NCBI RefSeq assembly: GCF_048544455.1
Contig: NC_133538.1
Location: 150,492,422 to 150,556,421, forward strand
Length of the DNA stretch: 64,000 bases
Reading direction: 5' to 3'
Origin: Silene latifolia
Taxonomy: Eukaryota > Streptophyta > Magnoliopsida > Caryophyllales > Caryophyllaceae
Shown here one piece after another: positions 53,801-61,039 of this stretch (the stretch's first letter is position 1; every line of letters starts with the position of its first letter). The position numbers and the translations under genes are program-made. Under the pieces are notes generated by a model. The model did no database searches. It had not been told where the DNA came from and saw only the letters and a list, made by a program, of their open reading frames with translations.

Positions 53801-54973
53801 ATGTTTTTGCCTTTTGAAGCGAACCGGATCCTTAACATTCGAACCAGCCCGAACCTACCGAATGATGACTGGTACTGGAGTCTCGACAAGGAAGGGGAGT
53901 ATACTGTTAAGTCGGCTTATGCCTGCCTGGTAGGGGATCTAAATGACGCGGGGGGTCCGTCGAACTGGGAGAAGGAAAGATGGTTGTGGAATCGGCTTTG
54001 GAAAACTCGGGTTTGGCCTCGCATTAAACTTTTCTTCTGGCAGCTGTGTAGCGGAGCATTGGCAACCTTGGACAACATTGCAGCTCGAGTAAGACGTGAG
54101 TCTTCTTTTTGTTATTTTTGTACTTCTTCCTCTGAATCGTCCTTACATTTATTTAGAGATTGCAATGTCGCGAAGTGGGTGTGGAGCTCTCTCAATCTGG
54201 ATGGGGCCGAGGAGGGGGATATGGTTGAGGGGACGGAGGAGATTCGTGACTGGGTAGAGGGAATCTGGCGAGCTGGAGATGCGCGGGACATGGAGAAATA
54301 CATGGTAGGATGTTGGGCTATATGGGAGCATAGGAATAAGGTTGCTTTTGACGGGATTGCGATAGGTCCGGATAGAATAGTGAACCGTGTGAAGGATATT
54401 CTGTCGGAATTGGAATCTGGGAGTGAGGGGGGTCAAGGCTGCCGGAGGAATAGGATTGGGAGGACGGAGGAGAGGGGATTTGATGGATGGAAGCCAGCGA
54501 CGAATGGGTTTGTCAAGATTAATGTGGATGCGGGAATTAAGGAAGGAGAAGGTGTTAGTTCGGGAGTGGTTTGTCGAGATAGTAGAGGAGGTGTGTTATG
54601 GGGTATGACGATAGCACGGAATGCGGAGTGGGAGCCTCGTTTTGCTGAAGCGGTTGCGGTTTATGATGGGTTGCTGGAAGCACAGCTACGTGGCCATCGA
54701 GATGTCGAGGTGGAGAGTGACTGTATGCAGGTGATTGAAGCGCTGCAAGCACGACGTAACGGGAGGAGTTTGTTTTTATTACTTGTTGAAGACATTTTAT
54801 TGCTTTCCAATAGTTTTAATTCTGTAATTTGGTCGTTTACGGGTCGTATTAACAACTCGGTAGCTCACGCTTTAGCTCATATTTTTCCTAGGGTAGTTGG
54901 TAAAACGGTTTGGTCGATTGTGCTACCTCCTGTTGCGGAATCTGCGGCGGCATATGATTTATCTTTAATATAA
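50864..54973 (+). CDS. LINE ORF2: endonuclease, reverse transcriptase, RNase H
   Basis: 1369 residues in one open frame. Residues 1-230: APE-like endonuclease (LLSLNCRGLGNPDT, FLCETKL, WLCMGDFNEV, WSDHAPI). About 480-760: RT with FRPISLCNVVYKL, SAFTPGRLITDNVL, IKLDMAKAYDRVEW, GLRQGDPLSPYLF and FADDS (about 681-684). About 1040-1100: zf-RVT (WKTRVWPRIKLFFWQL, CYFC, HLFRDC). From 1214: RNase H (KINVDAGIKEGEG, ESDCMQV, INNSVAHALAH). It nicks DNA and copies the LINE RNA at the target. Full length for the family, no break. Confidence 0.95.
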   Translation: MNLLSLNCRGLGNPDTVNNLRALVRKEAPAMLFLCETKLCGREMRKVREKLKGYFGIEVDCMGRAGGLAFMWKKELDCTLLTASVHHIDLMVKEGGRDWRVTGFYGWPVVSDRHLSWELLRLLSGQSDLPWLCMGDFNEVLFSTEMKGGSRPQWQMNNFRAAVDDCGLTDIGWEGYQFTWDNGQAGEANRQSMIDRAMCTSSWLDMFLYAKLIHLTREWSDHAPIKLLLDRRATNLIGKRGFKFEQMWIGEEGCEEAIRRGVMKGNGELGVAIDECAKELQAWKKSSIRKIGHMVERKCKQLERLNDDTRTEENIRKRKKLVSEIANLRRQEEQYWRQRSRALWLQDGDRNTKFFHTRAGERRRKNYIGMLIDNHGVERTGQEAVAGVVSDYFQGLFATSQPRNFDEVLMGLEGRVSNRMNDHLRLDYREEEEVVEALNQMHPLKAPGPDGMNALFFQSYWHIIGPEVISTVLGILRGELDPNEFNNTNIVLIPKKKAPDKVRDFRPISLCNVVYKLVSKVLANRLKPFLGEIVSENQSAFTPGRLITDNVLIAFEMFHHMKCSSNTEGAMAIKLDMAKAYDRVEWAFLKRVLEVMGFDRRWVSRVMACVSSVSFSILINGAPTESFCPQRGLRQGDPLSPYLFILCAEALSNLIRRAVERGALNGLRISHNAPTISHLFFADDSIFFVKATEQEAEVVNDILRQYEAASGQLVSLDKTTVSFSKGVRRGVRDRVVARLGVREVDVQERYLGLPTVVGHSKKVLTDILRDKLSKRLQGWRGKLLSRAGREVLIKAVANSLPTYVMSVFKLPANFCNVLRSMVTRFWWGHEEGKRGISWVSWKRLCRPKSNGGVGFRDFELFNDALLGKQAWRLVTAPECLWARVMKARYFRTGDFMSAEVGYRPSYTWRSILGARAVLERGLRRRIGDGRGTRVWGQAWIEGNERGMVISPCGPGNEVMTVADLLMPHGRGWDKELVEHMFLPFEANRILNIRTSPNLPNDDWYWSLDKEGEYTVKSAYACLVGDLNDAGGPSNWEKERWLWNRLWKTRVWPRIKLFFWQLCSGALATLDNIAARVRRESSFCYFCTSSSESSLHLFRDCNVAKWVWSSLNLDGAEEGDMVEGTEEIRDWVEGIWRAGDARDMEKYMVGCWAIWEHRNKVAFDGIAIGPDRIVNRVKDILSELESGSEGGQGCRRNRIGRTEERGFDGWKPATNGFVKINVDAGIKEGEGVSSGVVCRDSRGGVLWGMTIARNAEWEPRFAEAVAVYDGLLEAQLRGHRDVEVESDCMQVIEALQARRNGRSLFLLLVEDILLLSNSFNSVIWSFTGRINNSVAHALAHIFPRVVGKTVWSIVLPPVAESAAAYDLSLI

Positions 54974-54976
54974 TTA

Positions 54977-55039
54977 CACCCTTTGGGGTGCTTTCAAAAA
55001 AAAAAAAAAAAAATAAAATAAAATAAAATAAAATAAAAT
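54977..55039 (+). other. LINE 3' hairpin and tail
   Basis: CACCCTTTGGGGTG (54977-54990) forms a short stem directly after the ORF2 stop, followed by about 18 A's and then AAAAT units. A 3' hairpin next to the tail is a plausible recognition site for the RT. Confidence 0.7.
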
Positions 55040-55250
55040 TGATGATCCCTTATACAATTAATTTAAATCGCTCAACATTTTCCTCCTAATTTAAGTTTTC
55101 CAAGTGTAGCCGTAATTTAGCCATAATTCAATTAAACAGAAAAATCGATCATTCAATTGATGATGAACCCTAATTGAATTTCTGTGTGAATTGCATTAGT
55201 GTGGAATTAGGGGGAAAAAGGAAGAAGAAGAATTTAAAATCAAAAACAGT
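55040..55250. other. LINE right flank, nothing recognised
   Basis: AT-rich; contains CCTAATTGAATTTC pieces like the repeats at 56.6 kb. No gene seen. Confidence 0.4.
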
Positions 55251-55340
55251 GTTAGTAAGGTTCGAACACGCTTTGCATTAGAAGGGTGTTAATGTTTGTA
55301 AGTATAATCGTAACCAGTTAAGCAAGGGGTATCAGCGCGT
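55251..55340 (-). repeat. tRNA-like repeat, copy 1
   Basis: On the minus strand the order is an A-box-like TGCTTAACTGG, then a B-box-like TTCGAACC about 50 bp downstream, as in a tRNA gene or SINE head. The most divergent of the four copies. Confidence 0.5.
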
Positions 55341-55770
55341 ATACTAGCCAATTTAATTTCATTATATAATGTTAAATAATCGTTATTTATAAAAAAAAGT
55401 CAAACTTTTCTATTTTGAATCCCTAATTTTCGTCCATTATTTTTTCCTTTATGGTTTATGATTTGATTTTAAGGAAATATGGATCAAATTATTTAAGGAA
55501 TCTACATTCTAAATATTTCAAAATTATTCTGTTTTAAAATCTCTTATTTTTATTTTGAGTAATTCATTATATAGTTTATAACTTAGTTTAGTATTATTAA
55601 ATTGTTCTATAATTTTTTATTGAAATAAATTTAATAGTTATTTCCCCAATATGTTTTTAATTATTGTATTTCATTTGTTTGAATTAAAAATAGGGCAAAA
55701 GCAATTAAACGAATTATGGTCAATCATAAACTCTAAACGGATATTCGTAGGTGAAAATAAAAATATTGTT

Positions 55771-55860
55771 GTTAGTAGGGTTCGAACCCATGATGCATCA
55801 GAAGATAGTTAGTGTTTGCAAATAAACTCATAACCAATTACGCTAGGGGGATCAACCGAC
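55771..55860 (-). repeat. tRNA-like repeat, copy 2
   Basis: Minus strand: TAGCGTAATTGG fits the A box (TRGYNNARNNGG) fully and GGGTTCGAACCC the B box, about 50 bp apart. The right ends of all copies continue with CTACTAACAA. Best-preserved copy. Confidence 0.65.
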
Positions 55861-56159
55861 TACTTACTGATTGCATATCATTATATTGTAAATGGAAATA
55901 AATGGAATTAATAAAATAAAAATAAGATCTCTCAAAATATGATTTTTGAAACTGTAATTTTAAGTAAGCCCTAAATTTCGGCCAAAATATAGTTTCCTAA
56001 TTGAGTATGAAGAATATAGTATAGCAAGATAGAATATAAATTGAATAAAATTTAAAACGAAAAAGATATCCAATAAAAATAAAAAAATAAAAAGTCTTAA
56101 CCAAAGTTGAAAATCTTAAACCCTAAACGGATATTCTTAGGAGGACAAAAAAACTTCTT

Positions 56160-56220
56160 GTTAGTACCGGTCGAACCCGGGATGTATAAGAAGAGAGTTA
56201 GTGTTTGCAAAATATAGTTT
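56160..56220 (-). repeat. tRNA-like repeat, copy 3 (truncated)
   Basis: Keeps the B-box side (GGGTTCGACCGG on the minus strand) and GCAAACACTAACTC; the A-box side is missing. Preceded on the plus strand by ACCCTAAACGGATATTC, also found before copy 2. Confidence 0.5.
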
Positions 56221-56320
56221 CCTAATTGAATATGAATATAGTATAGGAAGACAGAATATATTGAATAAAATCGTAAACCCTAAAAGGAAAGTATTAGGTT
56301 AAAAAGAAAAAGAAAATGTT

Positions 56321-56410
56321 GTTAGTAGGGTTCGTACCCTTGATGCATCAGAAGAGGGTTAGTGTTTCTAAATAGACTCGTAACCAATTAAGCTAGGGGG
56401 ATCAACCGAA
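56321..56410 (-). repeat. tRNA-like repeat, copy 4
   Basis: Minus strand: TAGCTTAATTGG (A box) and GGGTACGAACCC (B box with one change), same spacing as copy 2. Confidence 0.6.
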
Positions 56411-56582
56411 CTCTAACTAATTTCATTTCAATATATAACTCACACAGAAAAATTTATGAAAAGTCAAAGTTTCCTAATTGGAAGTCCTATTTTTCAGACA
56501 TAACTGTTGCCTTAATGGTTTATGATTTCAGACATAACTGTTACCTCTAATAGTTTTTAAAACTAGAGATCATTAGCCACTA

Positions 56583-56852
56583 TTGACGAATTAGGGTTCA
56601 TTATTAATTAATAATAAAAAAATCAAATTAAACACTAGGGTTCATCCAATTTCACTAATTGAATTAGGGTTCATCATCAATTAATTGATCGATTTTGCTG
56701 ATTAATTGAATTAGGCCTCTATTGACGAATTAGGGTTCATCATTAATTAATGATTAAAAAAAATCGAACTAAACACTAGATCAAACCAATTTTAGGAATT
56801 GAATTAGGGTTCATCATCAATTGATTGAACGATTTGCTGATTAATTGAATTA
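56583..56852. repeat. Tandem duplication of a 138-bp AT-rich unit
   Basis: Two units start ATTGACGAATTAGGGTTCAT at 56583 and 56721, then share AATTAATGATTAAAAAA-, AACACTAG- and GGGTTCATCATCAATT- parts. Non-coding. Confidence 0.75.
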
Positions 56853-56877
56853 AGGTTCATCAATTTTATTAATAGAA

Positions 56878-57420
56878 CTAGTTGAAAAGCCCGTGCGATG
56901 CACGAGGCTCCCATTAGGATCATCTATATAAATATATTCTATAGTTGATAAAAGAAGTTCAATAATGTTTAAATCATTGATAAACAAAAGTTTGTGGTTG
57001 GTGTAGTTGATCATCAATGAACTATTAGTGCTTTTAGCATAGAAGTTTTGTCCATTTAGTAGTTATAATTTCAGTTGTGGAACAACAAGTAATATAGTAG
57101 GAGTATGTAATTAGTTTTCCCATTATTGTTATAGGTATTACTGGTTTTAATTAAATACAATAGTTATCTCCATAAACATAGTGCAACTCACCAAATGAAC
57201 CGCGCCCTTAATAACTGAGACAGACCTTAATGAGTTTTGCAAATTATTTTAACCTATAACAACTACGTAAAACTAAATAGTGTTACGTAAAGCAACAAGT
57301 ATCATAATTATCTATATTTAGTATGTTTATAGAAAATGTTAGATCTCCTAAAGCATAAGTTTATCTTGACTGTCTACAATTAAGAGAGTATTTTGCTCTT
57401 TATATACTTCTCATAAAATC
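56878..57420 (-). mobile_element. Helitron-like 3' terminus and body (putative)
   Basis: On the minus strand the sequence ends CGTGCATCGCACGGGC then TTTTCAACTAG before T: a short hairpin (CGTGC/GCACG) followed by CTAG, like a Helitron 3' end. The body to the right is non-coding. A second copy of the inner part (from GAGGCTCCCATTAGGATCAT) starts at 57823. No 5' TC end was identified and there is no Rep/helicase gene, so it would be non-autonomous. Confidence 0.45.
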
Positions 57421-57822
57421 AAATCAATACCGAATTCCAATAAAATTAAGGGAAATTCCCACTTGTACCCCTCTGTTTTGGACTAATCCCACTTGTACCT
57501 CTACTTTTCAGGAAAGCACACTTATACCCTCTAACTTCCTATTCATTCTCACTTATACCTCTTAAGTATAGTAAATGATGAATGTTGATGATGAAATTTA
57601 GAAGAAGGGTAAAAGATGAATGTTGAAGATAAAGTGCAGTCATATAAAATGAATTTAAAGGGAAAAATGATGTTTGTTGGAGAGAAAACAAATATTTCAA
57701 TTATGGTATTCATCTTCATATTGTTTACATAGGTTTTAACATCTTACTTAACGATATTTAACACTTCTTCCGCACTTCATAATGACAAGCGAGAATTCTT
57801 AATTTCGAGTATAGTAATGCAT
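57421..57822. other. Non-coding stretch with TACCCC/TACCTC repeats
   Basis: CCCACTTGTACCCCTC and ACTTATACCTCTTAAG motifs recur four times between 57455 and 57570, a likely MITE or foldback remnant. No gene. Confidence 0.4.
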
Positions 57823-58476
57823 GAGGCTCCCATTAGGATCATCTTTAAGAATGCATGTTGAATGTTCTAAGAATTCAAATGTTGGTTTACATTGTCATGG
57901 TTTGGTAGTAGAAGTCAACTAAGTTGATAAAAAAAAAAGTCCAACTATGTTGAAAATCGGAACACAGAAAACTTTTGGATTGATTTAGTTGGTTGTTGAT
58001 GGATCATCAGTCCTTTTAACATAAAAGCTACTTTTTTTTTTTGTATTAATTATATCAGTTGTATAGCATCCGAAGACACAGTTGTATAATGTAATTACCT
58101 AATTTTATTGTTGTATGCAAAGCTACCGATTTTAGTTAATTTAAAACGTCATTCCCAAAAATGTTGTTTAATTCCATAAAATGAACACGTGATAACTGAG
58201 ACTGGTTTTATAAGATTCACAAATTAGATTAACATACAACATCTAGCAATATTCCATTTTGTAAGCATACGACGGTGTAAATGGTGAATGGTGGTATGCA
58301 AAACAACATGTATCTCAATTATATATGTAGCCTGTTTGGAGGATTTTTGTTAGATCTCTAAACAATAAAAAATTGTTTTTCCCTTTCTACAATTAAGACT
58401 GATTGTTCCCTTTGAATTTCATGTGAAATATATAATACGAAATCTAATTTTTTAGATGTGAAATATATTTTTGAAT
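57823..58476. repeat. Second copy of the Helitron-like body
   Basis: Begins GAGGCTCCCATTAGGATCAT as at 56905, then parallels the first copy with many differences (GGTTGTTGATGGATCATCAG against TGTAGTTGATCATCAATGAA). It lacks the hairpin end. Confidence 0.5.
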
Positions 58477-58481
58477 GAATT

Positions 58482-59699
58482 TGATGGGGCATATTCTGCA
58501 CCCCCTGACCGAGTCAACATATTGAGCAAGGTCAAGGATCAAGAGACAGCAAGTCAACATGTTAGACCGCCTAACCGACGCAGCCTGTCGGCCTGTCCCT
58601 TGGGTCTCGGCCAGGCAACTAGCCAGCCGGGAGACATATCCGCGTACTCATATCCAAGACCCCTCGGCATGGAGTCAACAGGGCCCGCCGGCCTGCCATG
58701 GGTCCCTCGGCCGAGGATAGAACAGACTTTCCACCTGCTAGCCACTTGGCCACTACGTGACAAAAGGTGAAAGTCTATAAATACTCCACTTCTCTCATTG
58801 AAAAGGGGATCCACAATCTAACCTAAAACTCACTATTCATCTGGTATAAACTCCCTTATCTCTCTACAATATACTTTGTCAAGTAACACACAACTTAATC
58901 CCTTTAAGTTCACTGACTTGAGCGTCGGAGTGAGTACGCTCGGTGCAAAACCGAGCCCTCAGTTTGTTCATCGTTTCAGGAGAGACCGAGAGGAAGAGTC
59001 AAAGCAAGGAAAGACATCCATTCACCAAGCTTACGTGGTAAAACAATACTGCTCTGGAATTACACCCGGAACAATTGGCGCCGTCTGTGGGAATAGATAC
59101 TAGAAGCTAGTCAAATCCCTTACAAAGAAAAAAAAACACAAAACCCACCCGACAAGCTAAGAAAATGTCAAAGCAACAAGAAATAGTTGTGACTGACGAA
59201 ACCGAATTCTGCCAGGATGATACAGTCCACATTTCTGGGATTGGGCAGTCCCCCACCGGCCGAGTAATTCAACCGGCGTACGGGATGCCAATAATACCAG
59301 AAACACCGCTGCCCACCGACCAAGTCACTATCATGGGACATGTGGTTGATGCAGCTAAACTAAAGCTACTCCTGGACCTAATGGGTAGCACGCCGACTCA
59401 CACTATCACGACGACAAGAGCGGCGGCACCCTCACAGGAGACCAGGGCCCAAAAAGTGACTCCGAGAAACTTGAACGGAGTATTGGAGGAAGCTGACCAT
59501 GTCAAGACGCCGGGGGAGCCCAGAGTGCCAGTGGTAGACCTGAGTCCTTCCCGCACTCGCGGGAGGACATCGTCGCCGCAGCACCAACGAGGCCTGCCCC
59601 AGAGGAGTGAAAGAAGTCCAACTCACCAGAGTCGGAGAAGAAGTCCGACTCACCAGAGTCGGAGAAGAAGCCCTTCCCGCCACGGGGAGGGGAGCCGGA
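58482..59699 (+). mobile_element. Second Retand-like element, 5' part, interrupted by the next element
   Basis: LTR 58482-59073 (TGATGGGGC..CCGGAACA, 592 bp), primer site TGGCGCCGTCTGTGGGA at 59076, and a gag start at 59165 (MSKQQEIVVTDE, with GRVIQPAYGMP as in the first copy), ending in an Arg/Ser-rich tract with repeated SPTHQSRRR. At 59700 the sequence switches to another LTR. The rest would lie beyond the window. Confidence 0.88.
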
Positions 59700-61039
59700 T
59701 GTAACACCCCCATACTCCAAGTGCCTTACCAGGACCACTCAGGTATAAGAATGCCACCATCTCGGTTACCCGAGGCATGATAATCATAAGACAATGAAGA
59801 AACATACTTTGTTAAATAAGTTTAAGTGATTACATTACAAAACCAAATGTAAGCAAATTACAACTGTTCTCAAACTATAACCAACTGAAAGGAACTGTCC
59901 TAACAAACACAGCGGAAGACTAAAGACCCTGATATGTGATGACTCCATCCCCAACTAGATCCCACGCGTATCCAAGATATACCTGCCAAGCAACTGCTCA
60001 CCACCCCCGAATGGATCACCACGAGTTTTTAAAACATTTAAACGGGTCGATACTAATCACACAATTAACATACATGTCACAATAAGATAAGCAGACATGA
60101 CTTAAGCGTCACACATACACAACCAACCCAACTCCAATCATCTCAATCATCGATCGTCCCTTTGGACCATTACCGCGATGGGGACCGCAGCCGTTCCCAC
60201 CTAAGCCCCGCTCATCATACCGAGCGATAACCCTGTCCATTAATGTGCACATCCCCTTCCGTGGCGGGTTCCACGAAGGGCGAAACTAGGGCGTGAAGTC
60301 ACTCCCGCAAGTGACCCCACTCAGCCGAGAACGCATCTCGAGAACCAATCAACAACAATCACAACCACAATCACAATACAATTATTATATCAAACATCCA
60401 ATTACAACACATCACCAATATCCCATTATGGGACTAATACTGAGTAGGAAATCCTACCCGGAAAGCAACACAATCATCGACGATCTAAAAATTGTCTCAA
60501 AACCTCTCCTTTACAAATCCTTCTCCTATCACATAATCACATAATCACAATCTAACCATAACAAATCATAAAAACCCCCAATCCCAAAATTAGGGTTTAA
60601 CCAAATCAAAGGAAAGACAATAAAAAGGGTACATAGGTCTTACCCTCGACGCAAGGAACTCAACGGTATAAACAACGACAAGAACCGACCGTCGAACTCG
60701 GGAATTGCTAAGAATGCGACTAAGAAGATGAACTTGTTTGCTTTATCTCTTAAACAGAAATTTAGGTTTTGGAAAAGTGATTTGGAAACAATGACGGAAG
60801 TGTTTTATACTTTAATCGCATTATTAACAAAACCCGACAAAACGGCCCCAGAAACCGGAAGCTACTCGATCGAGTAGCTAAGGTACTCGATCGAGTGCCC
60901 CCTTACTCGATCGAGTACCCTAGTTACTCGATCGAGTACCCAACAGTCGAAACTATTTTATTTCGCAAAACACCCTTACTCGACAGAGTAAGGCCTACTC
61001 GATAGAGTACCCCAAGACTCATAAATACGGAGTATTACA
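59700..61039 (-). repeat. 3' LTR of a minus-strand Tekay/Del-type Ty3 element
   Basis: 1340 bp, starting TGTAACACCCCC and ending GTATTACA on the plus strand. To its right, read on the minus strand, comes GACGAAGTTC then TTTTTATGGAGGGAAGAC directly before TGTAATACTCC, a polypurine tract of the chromovirus type. So this is the 3' LTR of an element that extends right, inserted in the gag of the Retand-like copy. Confidence 0.8.
60862..61011. repeat. Array of six TACTCGATCGAGTA palindromes
   Basis: Six 14-16 bp palindromes in 150 bp: four with a CGATCG centre (60862, 60883, 60904, 60924) and two variants with CGACAG and CGATAG (60976, 60995). They lie 30-180 bp inside the LTR start in element orientation, that is in U3. 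Confidence 0.92.

Larger units (their letters stand above)
49335..55039 (+). mobile_element. L1-like LINE, both ORFs open
   Basis: A 5' leader (C/T-rich, about 140 bp), ORF1 (49473-50867), ORF2 (50864-54973), a 3' UTR of only some 20 bp with a hairpin, and a tail of A's then AAAAT units. Full domain order of plant L1 elements. No stop or frameshift in either ORF, so the copy is young and possibly competent. The 5' edge is not fixed: ATAAAAT before 49332 and within the tail may be the target duplication, but the tail repeats hide it. Confidence 0.85.

Noticed and set aside
55771-55860. Functional tRNA gene
   Set aside because: A and B boxes are present but the acceptor and anticodon arms do not pair convincingly, and related diverged copies lie nearby.
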